Below are positions 49,001 through 61,000 of a stretch of 64,000 nucleotides of DNA, one piece after another. The DNA comes from Argopecten irradians (taxonomy: Eukaryota > Mollusca > Bivalvia > Pectinida > Pectinidae), in contig NC_091144.1 of assembly GCF_041381155.1 (NCBI RefSeq), positions 32,420,980 through 32,484,979 of the forward strand, read 5' to 3'. The translations under genes and the position numbers were made by a program. The notes below the pieces were generated by a model, which saw only the letters and a list, made by a program, of their open reading frames with translations, searched no databases and was not told the DNA's origin. Position 1 is the stretch's first letter; each line of letters starts with the position of its first letter.

Positions 49001-52000
49001 TAAAAATGTAACTTTTTGTCATTGGTAAATGTATGGAAACATTTAATGGGGCTCGGGCAATATCTAGAGAAATATTACACCTTTGGGTAAATAAACCTTC
49101 ATATTACACTGCCACTGGGGCAATAAATGTATAATTATAATTTGAAACTCTTATTTCTCATAATTTTAATCTGTGCATATACAACTGATGTAAAGTAATT
49201 TTCTTTAATTTAAGTAAACGTCTTACCAGACAGGACGTCTACCATGAAGAGCTCATTCTTGACCAGTCCAGTCTGACCAGGGTTGGGATAGGAGAAGGAC
49301 ATGAAACTCTTCAAACTTGACCATTCAATGCCTCTGTAATGACCACAAAAAATATATACAGGTTGTGTTAGAGAATTACAAAATACAAAATTGTTTGATA
49401 TCGCTTCATGAAAGCAGTAGCTCCTATAACCACGGAAATGTTTTTTTAGGTCAGACAGAAAATTAATTCATCTGCCATCAGGTCAACCTTTCCGGTGAAA
49501 ATTCAGTAATCAATGTTACAACAGGACTCAGGATCCTGAAATAGACTGAAGTCCAAAACGACCTTAATTTTAAACTCAGCCAATCAAAGATGATGTTATA
49601 AACAGTTACAGTATTCATGATTGGCTATGTCAAAGAACTTTTCATGAACCCAGAGCCTGATCACTAGAACATAATATTTTGATAATTTCATCATATACAT
49701 TATGTCATCTGATTAACAGCTAATTAACATCCTGAAACACGTTCAAAGCTTAAATGAACTTATTTTCTTGTCTCTGGGATATGATTATAATGCATGTTCT
49801 CATTAGGATTTTCGTACCTGACAGGTCCAGCGTGCACGCTGTATTCTCGTTCAATCTGTCCACTTGACACATGAAGTATCTGTATAGTCCCGCTGTTACT
49901 GCCTACAACACAAGGTTAAATATTGTATTACAGTCGAACCTGTCTAATTAGACACCTCTAGGGACAGTGATTAGTGATTGATTAGTGTCTAATAAGACAG
50001 GTGTCTTAATATACAAGTAATCACTAACATGAGGTATCTTTATGGTCCCGCCTACAACACAAGGTATCATACAGTCAAACCTGTCATAGTGACCACCTGC
50101 TTAATAAGACCACTTTTCTAGGGCTTCAAATGACCAATTTTAACACATTTCACACATGGGAATGAAAACAACTTTAATATCTGGATACAAAAAAAAGAAT
50201 TCATGCATTCTCCCCATCCCTACCTGATCACTCAATCTGATCTGTCAGGTGACTTCATTTCAAAAAAACCTTATCCTATCTCATCTGGAAATTGAACTAA
50301 TGTAAAACAACTTTCTTTCATGGCAACTAATTTTTGCAATTTCCATTTCCAGTTACTGAAGATTAACATTTGCTAGTTTAAATTTGAATGGAAATTCCTG
50401 TCAAACTACCAATGTCTGTAATACTGAAATGTCCTACCTCAGTCCAGTCGTTTACTATAATTTGCTATAACCAACCTAAATGTACTTGCCTATGGCCAGC
50501 AGAGGTTGATAGATACTCCAGTTTTTGGTAGTGAGAGGCGGACACATCCTGACTACTGTTATAGGAGTGGAGACCCCGCTCATCAGCCCTGTCATCATAA
50601 ACTTCAGGGCCACACCCTTCCCCAGCTGGAACGCCTGGTTATCAGGGGTCATGACCTGTGATTGACCAATCATATCACAGAGCGAGAGTTTGGGAGGAGC
50701 GACGTCTGTGATCACTGGTAGTTTCTCGGTAGTACTGAGTTTGGAGATGTCTTCTGGTATAGAGGACCCTGGCGTATGGAGAGGTGAGTGACTGTGTCGG
50801 CCATTGTGTACCTGTTAATGTTATCAAATACACATGCACTGTAAGCTTCGAGACGCTGTTTTCCTACTTTGATTCAAGGCTATTAAATTTCAAGATTTTA
50901 CATTTCAAAACAAATTTGCAAGATGCAAAGATTACTGTTTGTGGATTTAAAAATTGTATGGGGATTCATATCAATTTCTGTGATGTTGTAATCAATACGT
51001 GGAGATTAACTTTCGCTAATTTACCAAGGTACATGAATTGAAATAAAATTTATGGAAATAAATCACACACAAAAGAAAGTTGGTTTACAGTATACCAAGA
51101 AGTCATATTTATATGATCAACATATTCATTTTTTTATTGAACATAGACATTTTGGCTGCTAATACAAAGAATTAACATCCTAAGAATATACAGTAAAACC
51201 TCGTTAGACAAAATTGTTGATTGAATTTCACATATAAATCAGACTGCAGTGTATTAGATCTTTAAACTATAAACGCACAGTACATATTTTGGCGGTAAGC
51301 AAACTTTTGTTGGTTTGTTTTTTGGCGCCAGGCATTTTGCACTGAAATATGTTTATGCTATGTTGTAAGCAACAGCAATTACTACAAGTGTACAAATTCT
51401 CCTCTGCGCTAACCTGTTCAAAATCTAATTTGCGATCAAATTTTGTTTGCACCAAAATCAGTATGTTCAAAGTATTTAGTGGGTAGTCCCCTTATTGGAC
51501 CAACAAAATACTTCTTATTAAGTCAAGCATTCTAGCTATATAATGAATTAAAGATAATGAGCTGTTCAACTATTCCATCTTTACAAATTACAGAGTTACC
51601 TCCCTTGCCAGTAGGCATTGATTGTGACGTCATTATTTTGCGAGGAAAACTCACATCGTTTTCACTGGAACGTATTAAGTTTTGATTGTGACGTCATTAT
51701 TTTGTTAGCGAAGCTCATGCAGGTTCTCTAAAAAGTATGAATTTACCATGCAAACATATGACGTCACATTCAATACCTACCCGCAAGGGCAGATAACTCC
51801 GTAATAAATGCAAATAAATAATATTTTTACTTGATTCAAGAAATGTTTTTTCATTGAGTAATACACACCATGGGTTCCATCATCAACATTTCCCAGAAAA
51901 TCACACGGCTATCTGTCATGATCAGGACAACAGATCGTTCAAACATAGGACAGCAGGCGATGCCCACAACCTTACTGTGTCTCGTCACACGTAGGCTGTC

Positions 52001-55000
52001 AGACTGACATCTCATGTCGTACGCGACGTCCATAGACACATGGGGAGGGGAATCATCTGTACCAACCAATGGTATAACTCTCATAAAGGTGAATTTAAAG
52101 TTATATGAGCCGTAATTTTCATATTCATGAAACCAAAAAAAGCGTTAAGTATGTTATTAGCCACCAAAAGTAACGGTTTTAATTTTACATGTACAAGTAA
52201 GAGTTCAAAATGAATTTTGGCTGTACTGCAGTGAAATGTATACATATGGTCAAACCATGAAACCAAGTTGTGGTCTACAAAATTGTAAACTGATTATGAC
52301 TGAAGTGCTGAAGCAAAATGCCTGTATATTTAAATTGAACTAGTCCTACAAGTAAATTTTTGGGGTTTACTAGCCTAAGTCCAAATGGCTTTTAGTGATG
52401 TGAAATAAAAAAGATTAACTTGAATTCTTACACAGGGAAAAATATTTTAGAAAATGAGATAATTTTGATAAAATCCTTTTTTTTGGTAGGATTTAAATTT
52501 TGAAGACAATTCAACCTAAGTTCATATTAAGTTAAATACTTGAAACATAGTACAGAATGTATGACTACCAAAGGCACCGACTCCCTCCGATGCGGGTGTG
52601 GTGATAACGTTGGTCTTCCTCCTCACTCTCGTCGTAATGCTGCCGTTCTCATGTAAGCATAGCATGACGTCTCGCTGTCGTAGTGGTAGAACCTGTAGAA
52701 AACAAACATTTCTTATGTGAACTGTAAGGTCCTTATTTAAATGCGTTAAGCAGTAACAATGTAAATATAACACAGTTGACATTTCCTAAGAACATATAGA
52801 TATCTAAAATGACCAGAAAATCAAAGAAAAACTGGAAATTAGTCTTCAGATCACAGGAGATTTCACATCAGTACCGGTATTACAAATGGTGACTACTTGA
52901 GTCGACTATACACATGGTAACCCTATAATCTGTATGAACTCATGTGTATGGTTAACCTATTCAAATATGGATGGTGACACTATACGAACGATGAAGCCTT
53001 TCTTGTACAAGTGGTGTGACCGCTAACATATACAAATAGTGACCCCTTACCTATACATATGGTGACCCCTTTCCTGTACAAATAGTGACCCCTTACCTGT
53101 ACAAATGGTGACCCCTTACCTGTACAAATGGTGACCTCTTACCTGTACAAATAGTGACCCCTTACCTGTACAAACAGTGACCCCTTACCTGTACAAATGA
53201 TGACCCCTTACCTGTACAAATGGTGACCCCTTATCTGAACAAATGGTGATCCCTTACCTGTACAAATGGTGACCTCTTACCTGTACAAATGGTGACCCCT
53301 TACCTGTACAAATGGTGACCCCTTACCTGTACAAATGGTGACCCCTTACCTGTACAAATGGTGACCCCTTACCTGTACAAATGGTGACCTCTTACCTGTA
53401 CAAACGGTGACCCCTTACCTGTACAAACAGTGATCCCTTATAATTACCTGTACAAACGGTGAGCCTGTTTCTCTCCATGGTTGTAATGCAAACGGTGACC
53501 CCTTACCTGTACAAACAGTGACCAATTTCCTGTACAAATGGTGACCCCTTACCTGTACAAATGGTGACCCCTTACCTGTACAAATGGTGACCCCTTACCT
53601 GTACAAATGGTGACCCCTTACCTGTACAAATTATGACCCCTTACCTGTAAAAACAGTGACCCATTACCTGTACAAACGGTGACCCCTTACCTATACAAAG
53701 GATGACCCCTTACCTGTACAAACAGTGACCCATTACCTGTACAAATGGTGACCCCTTACCTGTACAAGCGGTGACCCCTTACCTGTACAAATGGTGACCC
53801 CTTACCTGTACAAATGGTGACCCCTTACCTGTACAAGCGGTGACCCCTTACCTGTACAAATAGTGACCCCTTAACTTTACAAATAGTGACCCCTTACCTG
53901 TACAAATGGTGACCTCTTACCTATACAAATGGTGACCCCTTACCTGTACAAACGGTGACCCCTTACCTGTACAAATGGTGACCCCTTACCTGTACAAATG
54001 ATGACCCCTTACCTGTACAAACGGTGAGCCTGTTCTCTCCATGGTTATAATGCCGACTGTCTGGTTGATCTCAAGGTCGAGGAGAAGGATCTCCCGAGGG
54101 TACACTAGGATTAGATGATGACGACACGCCCGGTGAAACTCCAGCTGTAGACATTCATTCAAGGTCACTGACTCCTCTTCTCCAGACCTGTGTGTAGACA
54201 CATTATGTATTTGGCAGAGTCCATAAAGATTCAAATTGTTACCGTATTCAACCCAACAATCACCCCATCCCTATAAGTGTCCCTCCACCTTTTTAGGCTT
54301 CAATTTGACTTACTTTGACTGCAAATTATGAAAACTATGTAGATCTCCTTACCGATGTCTTTTGCCAATTGATATATATATATGGCTTGCTTTGTAGAAT
54401 AGTTTGATATTTCCTTCATTTTTCATGCACCCTGAGCACTTATTGGGTCGAATATGGTATGTTCTTTTCATATCATGTTCATCAATCTACAACAACTCAA
54501 CAGACAAAAAAATTCACATACCAGAGTAGTTATCAAAGCCACTCACTCCCGTTCAAACTTTTCAAACAATGTGTCTGTTTTGCGGAAACAAATTCTGCAG
54601 TATCTGTTTTTTGTAAACTTAAGTAATATGATCTTACCTTTTGCTTGAAACTTCTCCAACAAGCATTTTACTCATCCGTTTGGCGAGGTTGCGGGAAGTT
54701 GACTTTTTGTCCAAACTGCTACTGGAGCCTTCAGCTTTGATGTTTGAAGCTATAAAGATAAATTCAGAATAAAATATAATATCGAAATACAGGATTTCTT
54801 ATTTGACATGGTGCCACATCATTAAATGAGTTTGTCTCTTCATCAAAGTAAGGAGAAGCTGAGCAGCTAATTTTTTAAACTTGGGAAAGAGAGTTTAAAG
54901 AGATGAGGAGGTGCATTTCTTACTCTTACCTTGATTTGAGGGGCTAGAGATGTAAAACTTCTTGCCATTACTCGAAGGCGACAGGGGGTTTTGTAGGGGG

Positions 55001-58000
55001 TGTTGTAGGGGGTTTTGTAGGGGGTGTTGGAGGGGTTGGAGGGGTGTTCAGAGTATAAAGAGATGCAATTCTTACTCTTACCTTGACTTGAGGGGCTAGA
55101 GATGTAAAATTTCTTGCCATTACTGGATGGTGTCTTTGTGATTGAGAAGTCGTCCACAAACACAATGCAGTCTTGGCCGAGAACTAGAAAATACAAACGT
55201 TAATTCAATATATTTCCAATACTAATTTTGATTTGAAACAATAGATAATGCCTGAACAATTACAACAATACATTTGAAGTAAAACTGACATCTGCATAAC
55301 ACATTTACAAAAAGATAAAATCAATTTAACATACTGGTACCATATTTGCCATAATAAGCACCCTGGGGGCTTAAAAATTCATAACAAAAGGACGTTTATT
55401 AAGGAACCAAAATGTATATGTGTTATTAATTCACATGTAAGAAACCTCTAAAAAATCAGCTATATTTTAACTCTTTCTGTACTCACAGCATATTAATCTG
55501 TCACATTAAACAAGCATATGCCATATTTCCTTTAACTGATACCCATTATAATGTTGTCATCACATATGGAAGACAGGCAAGTTCATGTAATATGTGATAC
55601 AATGCTGATGTTATAAGCATCACAAGTTGTATAACATTTTTAAGTCCATACGATGGGATGTGGGGGTGTGGGGCGTTTAATCATTTAGATGAATTCAACT
55701 CCTTATCCAGCAGAGGAAAGGGGCATATATAGAGGGAGAGGAGATAATTACAGTGAATATGGTAATATCTCCTATGAATATTCATCTGTGGTTCCATTAA
55801 TACTTACATGCCACATTTCTAATGTTGAACGGATCAAATGAGAAAGACAAGAGAGGTTCTGTATAGGATTTCTTCCACAATTTTGTTCCGGTGTCAGCGT
55901 TCCATAATATCAGTGAATACGGGGGATGTAGTGCCACCAGGAGGTCGTGTGAAGCATCCTGATTGGACAACCATTCCAGATCTGATCCAATCAAAACAAA
56001 CATTATCAGAAATATTAGTAATCAGGGGGTAGGACACTTTGATAAATGAAGACATTTAGGTATATTGTATCTCCCTGAACACTATAAGGTACTTAGATTT
56101 CATATACTAGGCTCTGATTTCTGGAAACAAAATTGCAGTCGTCTTCGGTCAAAACTTGAGTTTTTCTCCTTATGTGACTTACATGAAAATTTTGTAACAT
56201 AAGTAACTTAAGTTTATTTCGAAAAATTGGCACCATCTACTACTTGCAATAAGGCTTAGGAATTTACTACATGTAACCTCAATCTCAAATTGACCAAATT
56301 TCATCAAAATAGAATTAAATTAAACTTTTCACTTTCAGGCAAGACTTCTAACCCGAAATGGATCAGAATGTCACATAAGTTTGAACAGATGTCCTGAGTT
56401 ATAGTCTCAGTAAATCTTGGTTAATTTTTGGGTCAGATTATAGACCTGTTAATACAAGATTTATTAAAATATGTAAAAATACATTGTATCATATATTTGC
56501 TATCCTGTATTTGCACATGAAGAGTTATCTGCCCTTGTAAGTAGTTATTAATTGTGACTTCATGTATTTGCAGGCGTAACACAATGATTACTAAAATGGT
56601 AGGTCAAAATATGACTTTCACCCACAAAAAAATGATGTCACAATCACTTAAATGGTAGGTCAAAATACCTACCCACAAGGGAGATAACTCTGTAATATGC
56701 AAAGACGGTATAACAGTTACTTCTCACCTTGTATAGGTCTCTGGCCATCTGAGAACTCGGCTTTAGACTGACCCTGAATAACATCCCATGTGATGATGAC
56801 GCCGCTAGCGTCTGCCGAAACAAGACGAAGGTTGTACGGACTGCTCGTGTCATGGTTATAGTTCTCTCGAGCCCATTTCACCTTAAATACACAATTTCAT
56901 GTAAATCATCCATTATTTTCATTGAGTTTGAGGAGAAAAGTTTCATTTTCCAAATTTTGCAATCTGACTTCAAGATTACACATGAGTTTATATAATTAGC
57001 CATTCTAATCTCTGGGACTATATATATGTATGTCAATGTCCTGTGAAATCGCAAAAATATCATCATCACCAAAATAACAAGCTGTACATCATTTATTTAA
57101 GAAAGTAGAAAAATTTTAATATCATTAATGATTTGTATTCTAGAAACTGCATCCTCATTTGCAAGGGATTTCATTTTCAATTTTGTAAACAGTATAAAAT
57201 ATTATGGTCATACTTTAGAATTTGTTTTAGAAAAGGTTCCACCATCTATTTTGTTAAGCATTCTATTTACTGTAAATTGACTGTAAGAGAAACTACAGGT
57301 AAATAGCATTTATACTTCTTCATAAAAATTTTAAGTGAGTATTTCTTTTCAGAGAATTTCCTTTAAAAGTTATAGTCTTACCTTAACAACATTTGACTTG
57401 TGTTTGTCTAGAACTTGAATCACCTTTAATAAAAACAATAGAAACGTCAATAAAATAAATGACATATGAGTTTGACTGTTTTTGAAATCATGTCAACAAA
57501 TATATAGCTGTTTTTGAAATCATGTCAACAAATATATAATGTATGTAAAAAAGTATTACTCAAGACTGAACATTAAAATTTGTACATATATCGGAAAAAA
57601 AACTAGTTCTAATGGAAATTAGATCAGTCGGTTTTACTGTGATATGCATGAAATGCCCATGATGGTGACATGTGTGTGAAATGTTCTAACTCGCTCGCTG
57701 TCCGCCATTACACATTGTGGTCAAACTTCTTGTATGCCGAACCCTGTCCCTTGCTCGTAGAGTAATGCAATTTTTGTCTAGAACTGCTCAAATCGCTCTG
57801 ACGGTAGTGTGTTTACCTTGTTAGGTGAATTGTCTTGCCTAAAAATCATTTTATCACCTTCTCAGTGGTTATGTAGTTCATTTGTTTAACGTGCGTGCCT
57901 TTGACTCGGGTATGCGTACAGCGTCCATATTGTACCTGCTTAATCGTATTGATCAACGATTTGATATTTGAACGATATTAATTAAAATACTTAACAATGT

Positions 58001-61000
58001 CGAGGAATTTGTCAATGTTTTACGTTATATATTTCATAAGAAATGTAGAACAATACATTTATGCTATATTTGGCTTCTTGGTTATGTAAAAGAATTAGCC
58101 TGAGTGAAATGTATGTTAAAAAGTATTACTCAAGACTGAAAATAGCTTCAAAATATGATATACTGTATTCGCTGTAACTAGTGCCCAGGCTGCTTAAAAA
58201 TTATAACAAAAGGTTATTATTATAGATAACAAAAATGTACATTGTGGACGAAAAACCTCTAAAAATGTCAGCCACATTTGAACAGTGATTTTTCTCCTTA
58301 TATAACTGGGGTCGGTAAACGACCCCATTCCCAGTGGCAAACACCCTATTTTTTCCCCAATTACAATGAAAAATTCCCAAATTAAATCGCTGAAAAACAA
58401 ATAAAATCCGGAAATCTCTCCCCTCATTGTCTAATCTAAAACAAACTACTCTGAAACTGCTTTGATGGACGTCACCTTTTGATAAATGAAACAGTTTATT
58501 GTTTTACAATATCTAATCACCTATAATACCAAGTTTAGTAATGAGTAACTTTTTCCCAAAAATGCTCTTTTTGTGATTCAAAATTCCCAATTTGTTACAA
58601 AATCTTTTTTCCCAAAATACCCTGAAAAATAACTGGAACTCTTTCTGTACTAATGGCACATTAATCTGTCTCAGTAAACATGCCTTCTTTCCTTTACCTG
58701 ATTTGCATTATTACCCGGTATGTTATGATTCACATGTGAAAGACTCTCAAGTTTATGTACATACATGTTACCGATAAATATGGGATAAAATGCCATTAAT
58801 ATAAGCATCACACAGTTTTGAAATATTGTTAAAGCCATGAGATAGAGGGGGGGGGTGTGGTAGATAGAGGGGGGGGTGTTATATATATTATAACTTCAAC
58901 TCCACCAGGAAAAGGGAGCTGGCACTTAAAGGGGGAGGGGCGTTAATTTACAGCAAATACAGTATAACATACAATATGATCTATCTAAATGAATCATTAG
59001 TCCCCATCCCTATGTGAATCTTAATAGAACTTAATTACAAGTTTTCCGACTGATGTAGGTCAAAGGTCGAAACATGGATCATAACCTCCTTGTTTTCAAA
59101 TTATAAACTGATCGACTCACCTATATATAGCTAGATAAAAGTTTAAGATGTGATATATGAATCAAATATATTCCAGATAAAAATAAGTAAAGTATAGAAC
59201 CTTAATTAATAAGATATAAATATTCAGACAAATGAACAGATGGATGGACAAACAAACATGAGAAGGGCTAGTTAAAGAATGGACAAATTAAGACTACAAA
59301 CATGGTGTTAACAGTCATAAATATACAAACCTGGACATTTTTTGGATCAACAATAACAACAAAACTATGACAACCATAGGCCAGGAGTCCTTGCCACCCC
59401 CTGCAACAGAGAACATAAAAGTTAACTACAACATTCTGGCTTTATTACTGCCATTTGAAAATCAACCAGGGCCAATTTACAAGAAAATTCCTTAAAGTAT
59501 TCATATTACTGTAATAGAAGTTAAGGAAAGTTCCCTGAGAGTTTTTTTTCAGAACTTCAGTAATGTTTTCATTAGGAGAATTTTACATAAAAAAAAACCC
59601 TTCCATATTAAGTTAAGCAATTTTTGTGAATATGGAGGAGAAAAAAGCATAACTAGACTGGGATAGAAAGGCCGGACCGTTAAATAAACACAAGTCAAGC
59701 TACGTCTACCCAGAGTTCACACCAGCTTGTGTCGCCAAAATTTTCGCCAAAGTGAAATTTCTTTCGCCAAATAAGATTTGTTGGAGCCAAATAAAAAAAT
59801 GTATTGTTGAAATGCAGAATTATCTTTCTTCCTAATAAATGTTAAGTTTCGTTTAGGTAAGTATAGAAATGTATTAATAAACAAACACAAATGAAAGGTT
59901 CATTTTTCAGAGACAGGATGTATCATTTAGTAGAAATCTTTCTAAGCATTTTTTTTTCTTTAAAAAATATCAACATTAATTTATTGAATTTCACATATAC
60001 ATTACAGATACTCTTAAATTAATCCCCAAATAATTATATCTCTAAGAAATCAAAAGAAGTAAAACAGGTAAGTAATTATAACTTTATAAGCGAAATTTTA
60101 CTACATTGTATTTTGATTTATTACATAAATCAATCTGATTTTGTCGGCTTTAAAAAACATGTGCACTTAAAAACGATTTTGTTTTGTTCTATGTGATGAT
60201 TTTATTGTCAACTGAGTTTACCAAGCTGTAACCAGCTTCCAGGTGAACGATCACCGGTAGAGTAAAGGTGTTGTGTAAACACAACGACATTGGTCACTGT
60301 CTCTGGTAATTGACAGCTTACATGCTAGCCTACCAAGTCATGACACTAATTAATAAACAAACCCGGACTGTGATTTACCTGGACAAGATCAATTTCTACC
60401 TGTACAACTTAGGATATCATGGATGAACAGTCATGGCTTCAATTTTTGAATGAGCGATTTTTATGTCGCCAAAAAAATCGCCAAAGTCATAATTTTATTG
60501 CCAATGAAATATTTTTTTTCACCCACAAGCACAACACTACATAATTTGCATAATGTAGTCAAGATATGTAAAATCGAGAAGCATTCCGAGAGAAAAATGA
60601 ACATGGCGGTGATTGTTAAAGTAAATGAGCTACACTATGTTTAAATGGAGATTCTACAAAGTACGGGTCATGACTCCTCCAAGGGAGGTTGTGGATTAAC
60701 ACAGTTATGGGTACCGTTTACCGCCACAAGCGTAGATTTTGTAATTTTGGCTTGGTTTTTGAGGTACTCATTAGAGGCGAGACGACATTTCGACCGGACA
60801 GGGAAATGTCTACCTTGCATATTTTTCGTAATTTTTCCGATTCACAAAGCCATAACTTCGTCAATACTTGGCCAATTTTGTTCATCAAGCACTCAATGGA
60901 AAGATAAATTATTTCTCTTTAAGGTAAGATATCCGTCAATGTTGTATAGACCCTAAAATAATCACGGTTTTAAAAAAATAGGTCCGTTTTTCTCGACCGC

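Noticed and set aside
45078-54025. Regular repeats that resemble a CRISPR array
   Set aside because: Units are head-to-tail with no unique spacers, lie in introns of an animal gene, and copy exon borders.
54867-55196. 109-aa minus-strand frame
   Set aside because: It is WDR11 exon 6 extended into its intron and the duplicated junction; the splice at 55082 explains the conserved part.
60645-60956. 103-aa plus-strand frame in WDR11 intron 1, with an overlapping 72-aa frame
   Set aside because: No recognisable domain, two overlapping frames are equally open, and the flanks look repeat-derived.
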